Source: Actinomadura luteofluorescens (GTDB taxonomy: Bacteria; Actinomycetota; Actinomycetes; Streptosporangiales; Streptosporangiaceae). From it: a stretch of DNA of 64,000 bases. Both the position numbers and the translations under genes were made by a program. Positions 50,075 to 59,584 of the stretch are shown piece after piece; the first letter of the stretch is position 1, and every line of letters begins with the position of its first letter. The notes beneath the pieces were generated by a model that worked only from the letters and a program-made list of their open reading frames with translations, was not told the origin of the DNA and did no database searches. Where the stretch lies: positions 806,001 through 870,000 of the forward strand of contig NZ_JACCBA010000001.1 of the NCBI RefSeq assembly GCF_013409365.1, in the 5' to 3' direction.

Positions 50075-50454
50075 CCGGGCCGGACGTGTCTGGGCCGGAC
50101 GTGTCTGGGCCGGACACGGTGGAGGTGACGCTCGAGGCGCTTTACCAGCAAGCGAGAACGGCCTGGGAGGTGGTGCAGCGCGATTCTGACGGCCTGTCCC
50201 TGGCGGGGACGGGTGATGCGCTGGAGGTGACCGTGGATGTGCTGGACCTGGTGTGGTCGGTCGTCAGGGCGGTGGTGACGCGTACGGAGTCGATCCGGGA
50301 GCGCGAGGTGAACGATCGTCGGAGGGCGGAGACTGATGTGGTGGATCTTGCGCTAGTGCATCTGCACTATGGACAAGAGGGGCTGATGGTGGCGCGTCAC
50401 CTGCTGGGGGCGGGTCGCGGTGAGGTGCTGCGAGTGACACAGGGCAAGGTGTAG
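50071..50454 (+). CDS. 127-aa helical protein coupled to the HTH gene
   Basis: The start is GTG at 50071, with AGGAG 7 nt upstream and overlap with the HTH gene. The N-terminus has a GPDVS repeat. The rest is a predicted alpha-helical protein (TLEALYQQARTAWEVVQRDS, then VTVDVLDLVWSVVRAVVTRT) with an acidic, heptad-like middle. I know no family. Tight coupling suggests it works with the HTH protein, for example as a partner that tunes DNA binding. Confidence 0.6.
   Translation: MTGPDVSGPDVSGPDTVEVTLEALYQQARTAWEVVQRDSDGLSLAGTGDALEVTVDVLDLVWSVVRAVVTRTESIREREVNDRRRAETDVVDLALVHLHYGQEGLMVARHLLGAGRGEVLRVTQGKV
50077..50115. repeat. 15-bp tandem repeat at the start of the 127-aa gene
   Basis: The unit GGGCCGGACGTGTCT occurs twice, followed by a third partial copy (GGGCCGGAC). 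It encodes repeated GPDVS. Confidence 0.9.
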
Positions 50455-50679
50455 GTTTCGGGGAGTCGCGGGGTGAAGGGCCGCGGCTCCCCCTTCGCGT
50501 GTCAAAGCCAGCTTCGGAAACCGGCGCACCGGATTGGCAAGCCGCCTACCCCCACCGGAGATCACTGGTCGAACACACTGTCGCCCGGCTTCGCCCACCA
50601 CGCAGACCGCCGCCTCCGCCGCCGATTCGTCGCTGCGCCGTCCTGGAACCTGCCGCGGCCACGACCACCGGCGCCCCGA

Positions 50680-50940
50680 CTGGTCACACGCTGCGGTCAC
50701 TGGCTCGACGGATCCTGCGTCTGCCCCAAGAGATCGACGACCTCAAAGCTCAGATCGCCGCCGCCATCACCACCTGCCATCCGGCGTGGCGGGCTGCTAT
50801 CGAGTCGGTCCCGAGACTGCCGCGGTCCTGCTCATCGCCGCGGGCGTCTCCACAGCGCGGCATCATTCGCCGCCCTGTGCAGAGCCAGCCCGTTCCAGAC
50901 ATCTTCCGGCAAGCCGAACGTCACCGGCTCAATCGATAGC
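50680..50940 (+). mobile_element. IS110-family transposase C-terminal remnant
   Basis: Pieces in three frames match the end of IS110 transposases: HTLRSLARRILRLPQEIDDL in one, VGPETAAVLLIAAG in another, and SASFAALC-like plus SSGKPN in the third, ending with RHRLNR. Several frameshifts are needed, so it is inactive. The DEDD N-terminal domain is missing. Confidence 0.6.
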
Positions 50941-52301
50941 CGCCGTTCTCCATGCGGCCGAGGATTTCACGGTCTGGGCCACAAAACGCTGGCCCTTGCC
51001 TGTCGGAGTAGGCAACGCCCAATCGTTGTGGGGGTCGCGATCCCGAGCGCTTCGCGTCCTACACCAGCGCAGTGCCAGAGACCGACAGGTGGACCGGCTG
51101 TGCGCCGGACGGCGTGCCCCGCCCGCCGTGCAGGCGCCCTTGGTGCCCCAGCGCTCTCGGATCGCGGGCCTCCACAGTGGAGTAACCGGAGCAAGTACTG
51201 GTTCCGCGTGACGGAGCCGGCAATCAGGGCGACCATACGAACCTGGTGGTGCTTGGCGCGCAGCCGCACGGTTCTGGTCCGCGCGGTCACTGCGATGTCC
51301 TCCGCACGCAGCCGCGCATACTTCCCTCACCCGAGCCCCGGAGCAGGGCTGCCGTTAGCACCCGCCCGTGTCATACGCCGCACATGTCCTTGGCACTTCC
51401 TTCCAGTACAGGCCGACCAAGGGTGCGGCGTAGGGCTACAGGTAGCGACGGCCCGGACAGCACCTTGAAATTGGCGGAAGCAGAGGAGGTACGGCACCTG
51501 GAAGAAGTCGGGGCGCCGTCGCGCCAGAAGCGCAACTGCCCTGGTGCCAACTCGGCCCGTCCCGACGGCCACGATCGGCGAGCCGCGCCGCGTGCTCTCC
51601 GTACAGGCAACCCCGCCGATGGATTCAACGAATCCCGAAGGAACTAATGATGCAGAAACGACGAGGTATGGCCGTGGGCATCGACGGCCCCGGGATTCAC
51701 GGCCCTCCGCGCGGGCCTCTCGGTGTGCCGCCGACGCCGGACCAGGAGCCGGATCCACGGCCGACATGAGCCCGGCCACCGATCCGTCCCCTCAAGAAGG
51801 CATCCTGCCCTGATCACACCACGGCGCGGGCCATATCTCTGAATCCCGTTCCGCTTTTCCCAGGCAGCAAGATGATCACTGGAACAGTATGGACAGCCGC
51901 CTATAAACCATTGAGAAACGCCGCAGCCAGACACGAGGGCGGGCGAACTCACTACGAACGGGACTTTCACACCGGCCGCGTCCGGGCCCTCGCCGCTGAC
52001 GTAATCGATGCCGACGGAAGTGCCCGTCGGCACAGCGTGGACCAGCATGCGCCTTTCGGCGAACCGACGGGTGCGGAACGGGCGTCATGCGGCCTCGACG
52101 ACGTCCGTTTCGGCGGGCAGGTCCGGTGGCGTGCGCGAGAGCCGCGTCCAACAGCCCGTCATTGTGCGGGGCAGCGGCCGATTGTCTCCACGGGGCGGGA
52201 CCTTGGTCCGGAGGCTTGGGGACGGATGACCGGCGATCGGGCGGGCCGCCGATGATCGACTGAGTGTCGCGGCACGCAGGCCGCTCATCGAGGAGACGCT
52301 C
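50941..52301. other. Gene-poor interval upstream of the arginine deiminase operon
   Basis: Apart from one short possible peptide (51647-51769), no frame here has a recognisable product or a convincing start. The last 450 bp before the antiporter gene should contain the operon promoter, but I see no clear Crp/FNR-type or ArgR-type box. Confidence 0.45.
51647..51769 (+). CDS. Possible 40-aa Gly/Pro-rich peptide
   Basis: A short ORF begins MMQKRRGMAVGIDGPGIHGP and continues PPTPDQEPDPRPT. AAGGA is 4-5 nt before the first ATG. A basic head, a Gly-rich middle and an acidic, proline-rich tail are seen. The stop overlaps a further ATG (ATGA) that opens only 15 codons. It could be a real peptide gene or the start of a decayed gene. 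Confidence 0.3.
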   Translation: MMQKRRGMAVGIDGPGIHGPPRGPLGVPPTPDQEPDPRPT

Positions 52302-53666
52302 ATGCGCACGCAATCCCCCCGCCGAAGACTGGGTTTCTGGATGGCCTCCGCCCTCGTCGTGGGCAACATGATCGGATCAGGTGTCTTCCTGCTGCCCAGT
52401 TCGCTGGCCGAGTACGGCCCCATCAGCCTGATCGCCTGGGTGTTCACCAGTTTGGGCGCCGTGCTGCTGGCACTGGTGTTCGCCCGCCTGGCCCGCGCCT
52501 ACCCGCGGACGGGCGGGCCCTACGCCTACGCGCGGCAGGCGTTCGGCGACTTCGTCGGTTTCCAGACGGCCTGGGGCTACTGGATCGCGGTCTGGGCTGG
52601 GAACGCGGCGATCGCGGTGGCGTTCGTCGGCTACCTGGCCCACTTCTGGCACGCGCTGGCCACCGAGAGGGCCCTGGCGGCCGTGGTGGGGATCGCGGTG
52701 ATCTGGCTGCTGACCGGCGTCAACGCTTACGGCGTCCGGCAGGGCGGCGCGGTCCAGGTCGTGACGACTGTGGTGAAGCTGGTTCCGCTGCTGCTGATCG
52801 CGGTCGGCGGGCTGTTCTTCATCAAGTCCGCCAACTTCGGGCCGTTCAACGGCAGCGGCGAGGGCGCGTTCTCGGCGGTCACCGCCGCCGCGGCGCTGAC
52901 GCTGTGGTCGTTCATCGGCCTGGAGTCGGCCACCGTTCCGGCGGAGGACGTGGAGAACCCGGAGAAGACCATCCCGAGGGCCACCATCGCCGGCACCGCC
53001 GTCACCGCGCTGATCTACATCCTCGGCACCGTCGCCGTGCTCGGCCTGGTGCCCGCCGCCGCGCTGGCCGGCTCGACGGCGCCGTTCGCGGACGCCGCGG
53101 ACGCGGCGTTCGGCGGCTGGGCCGCCGACCTCGTCGCGGCGGGCGCCGCGATCAGCGCGTTCGGGGCGCTGAACGGGTGGATCCTGCTGCAGGGCCAGGT
53201 GCCGTTCGCCGCCGCGCGCGACGGGCTGTTCCCGCGGATCTTCGCCCGCACCGGACGCGGCGGCACCCCGGTCGCCGGGCTGGTGATCTCCAGTGTGCTG
53301 GTGACGGCGCTGATGGCGATGAACTACAACGCGAGCCTGGTCGACCAGTTCACCTTCGTGATCCTGCTCGCCACCCTCACCACCGTCATCCCCTACGCCT
53401 ACGCGGCGGCCGCCGAACTGGTGCTGCTCGCCACCGACCATGCCGCGTTCTCCGGGCGCCGGCTCGCCCGCGACGCGGTGATCGCGCTGCTGGCGTTCGG
53501 CTACTCGGTGTGGGCGATCTCCGGCGCCGGCCAGGAGGTCGTCTTCAAGGGCACGCTGCTGGTCTTCGCCGGATTCCCCGTCTACGCGTGGCTGAAGTAC
53601 CGCGACGCTCGCACTCCGCTCAAGGCCGTCGGAAGCGAGCCCGAACCGCCCGCCAAGGCCGCCTGA
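52302..53666 (+). CDS. APC-family arginine/ornithine antiporter of the ADI operon
   Basis: This 454-aa protein has 12 helices. The APC start MASALVVGNMIGSGVFLLPS is followed by FTSLGAVLLALVFARLARAY, LWSFIGLESATVPAEDVENP and EKTIPRATIAGTA. It is closest in pattern to AdiC/ArcD2-type basic amino acid exchangers. GAGGAG lies 6 nt before the ATG. The arginine deiminase gene starts 26 nt after its stop, so arginine import coupled to ornithine export is the expected role. Confidence 0.88.
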   Translation: MRTQSPRRRLGFWMASALVVGNMIGSGVFLLPSSLAEYGPISLIAWVFTSLGAVLLALVFARLARAYPRTGGPYAYARQAFGDFVGFQTAWGYWIAVWAGNAAIAVAFVGYLAHFWHALATERALAAVVGIAVIWLLTGVNAYGVRQGGAVQVVTTVVKLVPLLLIAVGGLFFIKSANFGPFNGSGEGAFSAVTAAAALTLWSFIGLESATVPAEDVENPEKTIPRATIAGTAVTALIYILGTVAVLGLVPAAALAGSTAPFADAADAAFGGWAADLVAAGAAISAFGALNGWILLQGQVPFAAARDGLFPRIFARTGRGGTPVAGLVISSVLVTALMAMNYNASLVDQFTFVILLATLTTVIPYAYAAAAELVLLATDHAAFSGRRLARDAVIALLAFGYSVWAISGAGQEVVFKGTLLVFAGFPVYAWLKYRDARTPLKAVGSEPEPPAKAA

Positions 53667-53691
53667 ACCGCCCTCCGAAAGGAAAGATCCC

Positions 53692-54900
53692 TTGTTCACC
53701 GTTTCCTCCGAGGTCGGGCGGCTGCGGCAGGTGCTGCTGCACCGCCCCGACCTGGAACTGCTCCGCCTCACTCCGGCCAACAAGGACGACCTGCTCTTCG
53801 ACGAGGTGCTGTGGGCCAAGCGCGCCCGGCAGGAGCACGACGTGTTCGCCGACACTCTGCGCGAGCGCGGCGTCCAGGTGTTCTACGTCGCCGACCTGCT
53901 GGCCGAGACCCTCAAGAACGACCAGGCGCGGGCGCACGTGCTGGACCACACCGCCGCCGAGACCGTGCTTGGGCCGACGCTGGCCGGCCCCGTCCGGGCC
54001 GCGCTGGACGGCCTCGACCCCGACACCCTCGCCCGGCACCTCATCGGCGGGCTGACGAAGGCGGAGATGGGCCTGGCCGTCCACAGCCTGCTGCTGGCCT
54101 CGCTCGACGACGGCGACTTCGTCCTGCCGCCGCTGCCCAACCACCTGTTCACCCGCGACCCGTCGGCCTGGGTGTACGGCGGCGTCACCCTGCATCCGAT
54201 GGCCAAGCCCGCCCGCCGCCGCGAGACCCTCCATCTCGACGCGATCTACCGGTACCACCCGATGTTCGCCGAGCAGCACCAGCCCGTCTGGTATCCGGGC
54301 GCGGACTTCGCCCTCCCCACGCTCGAAGGCGGCGACATCCACGTCCTCGGCAAGGGCCTGGTCCTGATCGGCATGAGCGAGCGGACGACACCGCAGGCCA
54401 TCGAGCTGCTCGCCCGGTGGCTGTTCGCCGAGGGCGCCGCGCACCGCGTCATCGCCGCCCAGCTGCCCCGGCGGCGGGCGTTCATGCACCTGGACACCGT
54501 CATGACCATGGTCGACCGGGACGCCTTCACCGTCTACCGCGGGCTGCCGCCGCTGCGGTCCTACACGCTCACGCCCGGCCGGGGCACCGAGGTGCTGGTG
54601 CACGAGAACGAGGCGCTGTTCCCCGCCATCGCCCGCGCCCTCGACCTGCCGCACGTCCGCGTCCTGACCGCCGATCAGGACGTCCGCGCCGCCGAGCGCG
54701 AGCAGTGGGACGACGGCGACAACGTCCTGGCCGTCGCACCCGGCGTCGTCGTCGCCTACGAGCGCAACGTCACCACCAACACCATGCTCCGCCACCACGG
54801 AATCGAGGTCATCACCATCCCCGGCAGCGAACTCGGCCGCGGTAGAGGCGGCCCCCGATGCATGTCCTGCCCCCTGCACCGCGACGAGGTGACCCCATGA
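53692..54900 (+). CDS. arcA: Arginine deiminase
   Basis: This 402-aa enzyme converts arginine to citrulline and ammonia. Family landmarks are SEVGRLRQVLLHRPDLELLR, PNHLFTRDPSAWVYGG, EGGDIHVLGKGLVLIGMSER, HLDTVMTMVDRDAF and the nucleophile Cys (about 390) in PRCMSCPLHRDE. The length is as usual. The start is TTG at 53692 with AAAGGAAAG upstream. It overlaps arcB by 4 nt. Together with arcB and arcC it yields ATP and ammonia from arginine, which helps under low oxygen or acid. Confidence 0.96.
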   Translation: MFTVSSEVGRLRQVLLHRPDLELLRLTPANKDDLLFDEVLWAKRARQEHDVFADTLRERGVQVFYVADLLAETLKNDQARAHVLDHTAAETVLGPTLAGPVRAALDGLDPDTLARHLIGGLTKAEMGLAVHSLLLASLDDGDFVLPPLPNHLFTRDPSAWVYGGVTLHPMAKPARRRETLHLDAIYRYHPMFAEQHQPVWYPGADFALPTLEGGDIHVLGKGLVLIGMSERTTPQAIELLARWLFAEGAAHRVIAAQLPRRRAFMHLDTVMTMVDRDAFTVYRGLPPLRSYTLTPGRGTEVLVHENEALFPAIARALDLPHVRVLTADQDVRAAEREQWDDGDNVLAVAPGVVVAYERNVTTNTMLRHHGIEVITIPGSELGRGRGGPRCMSCPLHRDEVTP

Positions 54901-55835
54901 AAGACCTGCTCCGCACCGCCGACCTCAGCGCCGACGACCTGGTCATGCTGCTGAAGCTGGCCACCGGCTTCCAGGACGAGCCGGGCTCGGCGCACGAGCT
55001 GCTGGCCGGCCGCATCGTCCCGATGTACTTCGCCAAGCCGTCCACCCGAACCCGCCTGTCCACCGCGGCGGCGGTCGCGCGACTCGGCGGCGTACCCGTC
55101 ACGGTCGGGCCGGACGAACTGCAGCTGCGGCGCGGCGAGACCATCGCCGACACCGCCCGGGTGGTGGGCTCCTACGCCGCCGCGATCGTCATCCGCACTT
55201 TCGCCGACACCGACGTCGAGGAACTGGCGGCCGCCGCCCCGATCCCGGTGGTCAACGCGCTGACCGACGGGCACCATCCGCTGCAGGCCGTCGCCGACCT
55301 GCTGACCGTCAGGGAGCACTTCGGTGAGTTGCACGGCCACCGCATCGCCTACGTCGGCGACGGTGGCAACAACGTCGCCCGCAGCCTGATGGAGGCCGCG
55401 GCGGTCGCCGGCATGGAGATGGCCATCGCCGCCCCGGACGGTTACCTGCCCCAAGAGGAGGCCCTCGCGTCCGCCAGGGCCGAAGCCGAACGGCGCGGCG
55501 GAAGCATCGTGGTGACGCATGACCCCGCCGCGGCGGCCAGTGGCGCAAGCGTCGTCTACACCGACGTCTGGCTGTCCATGGGAGATTCCGAAGACGAACG
55601 CGCGCGCCGCCGCTCCGTGTTCGCCGCGTACCGGGTCGACCAGGACCTCATGAACGGTGCGGGTGAGGACGCCGTGTTCATGCACTGCCTGCCCGCCCAT
55701 CGCGGCGAGGAGGTCACCGCGGCCGTCATCGACGGCGGACGGTCGCTGGCCTTCAGGCAGGCCGCCAACCGGCTGCCCGCCACACAGGCCGTCCTCTACG
55801 CCCTCCTGACCGACCAGTTGGAAGGCCGACGATGA
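54897..55835 (+). CDS. arcB: Ornithine carbamoyltransferase, catabolic
   Basis: This 312-aa enzyme splits citrulline with phosphate into ornithine and carbamoyl phosphate in this operon. Visible sites are the carbamoyl-phosphate loop STRTR (49-53), DGHHPLQAVADLLT, YVGDGGNNVARSLMEAAA, TDVWLSMGDSEDE and the active-site MHCLPAHRGEEV. The ATG at 54897 overlaps the arcA stop (ATGA); a longer frame from 54858 lies within arcA. The 3' end overlaps arcC by 4 nt. The catabolic role follows from gene order. Confidence 0.94.
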   Translation: MKDLLRTADLSADDLVMLLKLATGFQDEPGSAHELLAGRIVPMYFAKPSTRTRLSTAAAVARLGGVPVTVGPDELQLRRGETIADTARVVGSYAAAIVIRTFADTDVEELAAAAPIPVVNALTDGHHPLQAVADLLTVREHFGELHGHRIAYVGDGGNNVARSLMEAAAVAGMEMAIAAPDGYLPQEEALASARAEAERRGGSIVVTHDPAAAASGASVVYTDVWLSMGDSEDERARRRSVFAAYRVDQDLMNGAGEDAVFMHCLPAHRGEEVTAAVIDGGRSLAFRQAANRLPATQAVLYALLTDQLEGRR

Positions 55836-56731
55836 GGATCGTCGCCGCGCTCGGGGGCAACGCGCTGCTCCAGCGCGGGGAACCCCTTGACGCCGCCGTC
55901 CAGATCGCGCATGTCCGCGAGGCCGTCCGCGGCCTCGCGGCTCTGGCGGACGGCAACGATCTGATCGTCACGCACGGGAACGGTCCGCAGGTGGGGCTAC
56001 TGGCGATCGAGAGCGCCGCGGACCCGGAACTCGCCGCGCCCTACCCGCTCGACGCCCTCGGCGCCGCGACCCAGGGCATGATCGGCTACTGGCTGATCCG
56101 CGAGCTCCGCCGCGTCCTTCCCCACCGGGAGGTCGTCGCCCTGCTCACCGAGACCCTGGTCGACCCGGCCGATTCCGCCTTCCGCGACCCGACCAAGTTC
56201 ATCGGCCGCGGCTACCCACCGGCCGAGGCACGGCGGCTGCGGGACGCCCGGGGCTGGGCGATGCGCCCGGACGGCCGCATGTGGCGGAGGGTCGTCCCCT
56301 CCCCCGAACCGCGCGACATCGTGGAACTCGCGGCCATGCGGCGGCTCGTCGACGACGGCTGCGTGGTGATCGCGGCCGGCGGCGGAGGCGTCCCGATCGA
56401 CCCGGACCACCACGGTGTCGAGGCGGTGGTCGACAAGGACCTCACGGCCGCGCTCCTCGCCGCGCGCCTGAAGGCGGACACGCTGATGTTGCTCACCGAC
56501 GTTCCTGCCGTGATGGCCGGCTACGGCACCGCGGACGCCCGTCCCGTCGGCCTCATCACCCCGGCCCGGCTGCGCGCGATGGACCTCCCGAGCGGTTCCA
56601 TGGGGCCGAAGGCGGAAGCCGCCTGTCGCTTCGCCGAGCAGCGTCCCGGCGCCGCGGCGGTCATCGGTTCCCTCGCCGACGCGCCCGCCCTGCTCACCGG
56701 CGAGGCGGGCACCAGAATCGAGACACCATGA
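55832..56731 (+). CDS. arcC: Carbamate kinase
   Basis: This 299-aa enzyme forms ATP from carbamoyl phosphate and ADP. The amino acid kinase motifs are clear: IVAALGGNALLQRGE, LIVTHGNGPQVGLLAIES, AAGGGGVPIDPDHHGVEAVV, DKDLTAALLAARLKADTLML, LTDVPAVM and GSMGPKAEAACRFAE. The length is slightly short but complete. It overlaps arcB by 4 nt. After its stop another ATGA opens a 26-codon frame (56728-56808), perhaps the start of a lost gene. Confidence 0.95.
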   Translation: MRIVAALGGNALLQRGEPLDAAVQIAHVREAVRGLAALADGNDLIVTHGNGPQVGLLAIESAADPELAAPYPLDALGAATQGMIGYWLIRELRRVLPHREVVALLTETLVDPADSAFRDPTKFIGRGYPPAEARRLRDARGWAMRPDGRMWRRVVPSPEPRDIVELAAMRRLVDDGCVVIAAGGGGVPIDPDHHGVEAVVDKDLTAALLAARLKADTLMLLTDVPAVMAGYGTADARPVGLITPARLRAMDLPSGSMGPKAEAACRFAEQRPGAAAVIGSLADAPALLTGEAGTRIETP

Positions 56732-56924
56732 GCGCCGGACCGCAGGCCCTCGATGCCGACACCTGTCCTGCCCTGCCGCAGGACCTCGCGGTCGGCCGGA
56801 TCGCCTGAGCCGGGACGGCGGCCCCGCGTCCACCCTGCCGGTGAACTTCGTCATGGCCGGGGAGCCGAGGTCGACGAGGGAGCGCCGGCCCGGCCCGTCC
56901 CGGAAGGCAGGGACGCCGATGGCC

Positions 56925-57347
56925 TCAGTGCGGCCGTTCCGCCGTCCAGCGGCGGTGGCGTGCGGCACCGAGTCTCCCGTCGGGTGCGAAGGTCGTGGTC
57001 GATGGGGCCGGCGGCGCCTGGGCGATGGCGTGGGCGAGCGCCGCGGCGCGGATGCCGTGGATGATCTCGTCCAGTGTGCCGATCGCCTGCCGCAGTGTCC
57101 TGCGTAGCCGCTCGGCCTCAGCGGGGGTCACCTGGCGATGGGCCGGCGCCGCAGCGGCAGGCCGACCGGGCCTGCCGTCGCGCTGCCGCCGGGGCGGATG
57201 GTCGTCACCGTCGTGTGGGCTGAGCCGGGCGAGGTCTTGGTGCAAGTCCATGCTGACGGTGAACGCCTGGCGGATCAGCCCATCGGCCAGCACGCTGAAG
57301 TCCGGGGGCCCGCCGTCCGCGGGTAGGTGGGGCGGGTGTTCCGGCAT
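56925..57347 (-). CDS. Small protein resembling a HisKA_3 dimerisation helix pair
   Basis: A 140-aa protein. The segments LADGLIRQAFTVSMDLHQDL and AERLRRTLRQAIGTLDEIIH, then GIRAAALAHA, follow the layout of the HisKA_3 helical hairpin of NarL-type sensor kinases. The phosphoacceptor His is not in its usual place and no ATPase domain follows. A DHp-like orphan could pair with another kinase. AAGGAAG lies 9 nt before the ATG. It is the first of three minus-strand genes near the STAS cluster. Confidence 0.55.
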   Translation of the reverse strand: MPEHPPHLPADGGPPDFSVLADGLIRQAFTVSMDLHQDLARLSPHDGDDHPPRRQRDGRPGRPAAAAPAHRQVTPAEAERLRRTLRQAIGTLDEIIHGIRAAALAHAIAQAPPAPSTTTFAPDGRLGAARHRRWTAERPH

Positions 57348-57536
57348 CGCAGACCACTTCCTTGATGGATTGAAGGACGCCGGCCCGCGGCGGTGCGCTC
57401 GCTCCGCCCGCCGCGGGAGCCCGGCCGCAGCACCGAACGCACCGGGCGGCCACCACGCCGGTCCGGCCGGCCGCCGTTCTGATCGACCGGACGGCGGGCG
57501 GTCTGGCGGGCGCCGTGGATTTCCAGTTCGACCGCA

Positions 57537-57968
57537 TCAGCTGCCTGGAGCATCCGGGGCGTGGCGGGAGGAGCCTGGGTGGACGTTGAGGCCGCGGTCC
57601 AGGCCGGTTATGCGCAACAGTTTGGCGACCTGCGGGCGGGGGTCGGACAGGTAAAGGCTGATGCCGAGTTCGGTGGCATCGCGCTGGATGCCGATCAGCA
57701 TGGTCAGCCCGGCCGCGTCGCAGAAGGTCACCTCGCGCAGGTCGAGGATCAGCAGCCGGGCGCTTTGGGGCAGTGCGGTGAGAAGTCGCTCGCCCAGTGC
57801 GGGGGCGGAAGCCATGTCGAGATCGCCCCGCAAGGCGACGATGGTGATGCCCGGACGTCCGGGGGAAGGCGCGGTGGCCCTGGCGACGGCCCGGGATCGG
57901 CTGACGGCGGTGAACCGGGTGGGGCCGGAGTACCGGGTGCATACGGTCGTGGGCTTGCCGCCGGTCAT
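57537..57968 (-). CDS. STAS-domain protein, anti-sigma factor antagonist-like
   Basis: A 143-aa protein. After a 35-residue tail, the STAS fold runs from GITIVALRGDLDMASAPALG to PRPQVAKLLRITGLDRGLNV. The loop that carries the phosphorylated serine in SpoIIAA/RsbV reads FCDAAGLTMLIG here, so Ala replaces that Ser. The protein should not be controlled by a classic serine kinase. The start at 57968 is where sensible sequence begins, with a weak GGAAA ribosome-binding site. It lies 74 bp after the DUF5994 gene. Confidence 0.83.
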   Translation of the reverse strand: MTGGKPTTVCTRYSGPTRFTAVSRSRAVARATAPSPGRPGITIVALRGDLDMASAPALGERLLTALPQSARLLILDLREVTFCDAAGLTMLIGIQRDATELGISLYLSDPRPQVAKLLRITGLDRGLNVHPGSSRHAPDAPGS

Positions 57969-58042
57969 GGCGATTTCCGATCGCGGGGTGGATGAATTCG
58001 GCCGTGCCGGTCGTGTCCGCGGGTCAGCGCGGCATTGACGGT

Positions 58043-58504
58043 TCACGCGGTCAGCCGATCGGCGGCCTTGTCCAGGGCCGCCTGGGCCGCCGTGTGGCCG
58101 GTGGCGGCCGGGACGGTGAGCAGGTCGATGCGGCGGCCGTCGGCGTAGATCGCGGTGAGCAGCCCGGCGGGCAGGTTGTCGAACCAGCTCAGCAGGACCT
58201 CGCGGGTGTCGTTGGGGCCGTTGACGAGCAGGCGGCGCGGATGGGTGTGCCAGTCGGCCGCCCGCAGCAGGACGTGGCTGATCGGCTGGCGGTCGCCAGG
58301 TGGGCCGTGGGCCCGCAAGGCCAGCAGCAACGCGGGCAGTTCGGCGACCGGATCGGCCGAGCGGGGCCACCAGGCGCCGTCCAGAAGCGCGCGTCCCCGC
58401 CCTGAACGGTGGCGCATGAGCGGGGCGGACGGCTGCAGGGCGAGCCGGGGGGCCGGGGGCGGCGGGAGCCCGCCGGTCGTGATCGGTTCCGCGGTGGTGC
58501 GCAT
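58043..58504 (-). CDS. DUF5994 family protein
   Basis: This 153-aa protein has the DUF5994 pattern RLALQPSAPLMRHRSGRG, LLDGAWWPRSADPVAELPAL, HVLLRAADWHTHPRRLLVNG and VLLSWFDNLPAGLLTAIYAD. The domain is actinobacterial and of unknown function, often near STAS or sigma-factor regulators, as here. AGGGG lies 8 nt before the ATG. It is co-directional with the STAS gene downstream. Confidence 0.8.
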   Translation of the reverse strand: MRTTAEPITTGGLPPPPAPRLALQPSAPLMRHRSGRGRALLDGAWWPRSADPVAELPALLLALRAHGPPGDRQPISHVLLRAADWHTHPRRLLVNGPNDTREVLLSWFDNLPAGLLTAIYADGRRIDLLTVPAATGHTAAQAALDKAADRLTA

Positions 58505-59584
58505 GGACTATTCCCCTCCCCCCGGAACCGCGAGGCGGCTCCTCTGGGTGAGCTGTCGATCGGACGGACCGGCCGACAGGTCTGGGGCTCCCCCGCAGAT
58601 GCGGGGTGATGCGGCAGAACCCGGCAAGCGGGGCGGTTCCGATCAGCGAACGAGCCGGTGTGGCGGATCACCCTCAAGGGCGGGGATGTCGTCTTTGCCG
58701 GATATCGATAACTCTAGTCGCCAATCCTCGACGCCTCAAAAACCTGGAGTAATGTCTGCCCAAGTTTTCGACATTTCTTCTTCTGTCTTTGGATTTCGCG
58801 GGTTTGACGGCGGTGGATTTCCATCGCATTTCCGCCCCGTCCGGCTTCCTGGTCATCGAGCGTGGCGGGAAGACCAGGTGTGAGAAGAGCTGTCGTGGCC
58901 CGACGTGGCTCGATCGCCTCACCGGCTCCGACGGTGGCCGCCGGGGTCAGCGTGAGCGCAGCCTGTCGAGGCGATGGGCCGGTACACCGCCGAGCGCCTG
59001 CAGAGCGTCGCGCAGTTCGTCGCGCTCTGCTCCCGGTACCGCGCGGCTGCCAGCGGTGGTCCGGATGCTGGTTCGGGCCGGGGTGGTCTGGTGAGACCGA
59101 GTAACCGCAGCATGCGATCTATCGTGCCCACAGCGTGCCCCGTCCTTCTGCATCGGCTTGCCGCCCGGGGAGGGGCGCCCGGCGTTCGTGCCCGTGATTC
59201 CGGAGGAGTGGCCAGCTCATACCCCGAACGAACAGGCCCACCCATCGCGATGAGCCGGCTCAGGGCGGTGGCACTCCTGACCTCGATCGCCGACAGCACC
59301 CTCAGGCGGGGCCCGGTGGCGTAGGCTCAGTGGCACCGGAGGCACTTCGTGCGCGGGCCGCCAAGTCGGCGCCGTCTCCGGCGATCACGACCCGGTCCTC
59401 GACGGACCGAGAACGGGGCCTTCGAGATGGCCCGCACAGTGCTCGATTCACTTATGTCGCCAGGCGGCGGTCCCGGGCGGCGATGTGATGCGGAGGAGAA
59501 CCTCGCCTCCCGTGCCACGCGATTCGGTGTCATTCATCTCCTACCTCCCGGGTCCGCAGGGCGTTCCGTGATCGGAGATCATCA
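58505..59584. other. Gene-free interval between the two STAS groups
   Basis: About 1.1 kb without a recognisable gene. Positions 58690-58800 are AT-rich (for example GATATCGATAACTCTAG) and probably hold the promoter of the leftward DUF5994-STAS genes. The remainder looks like decayed coding sequence, but no family could be identified. Confidence 0.45.
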
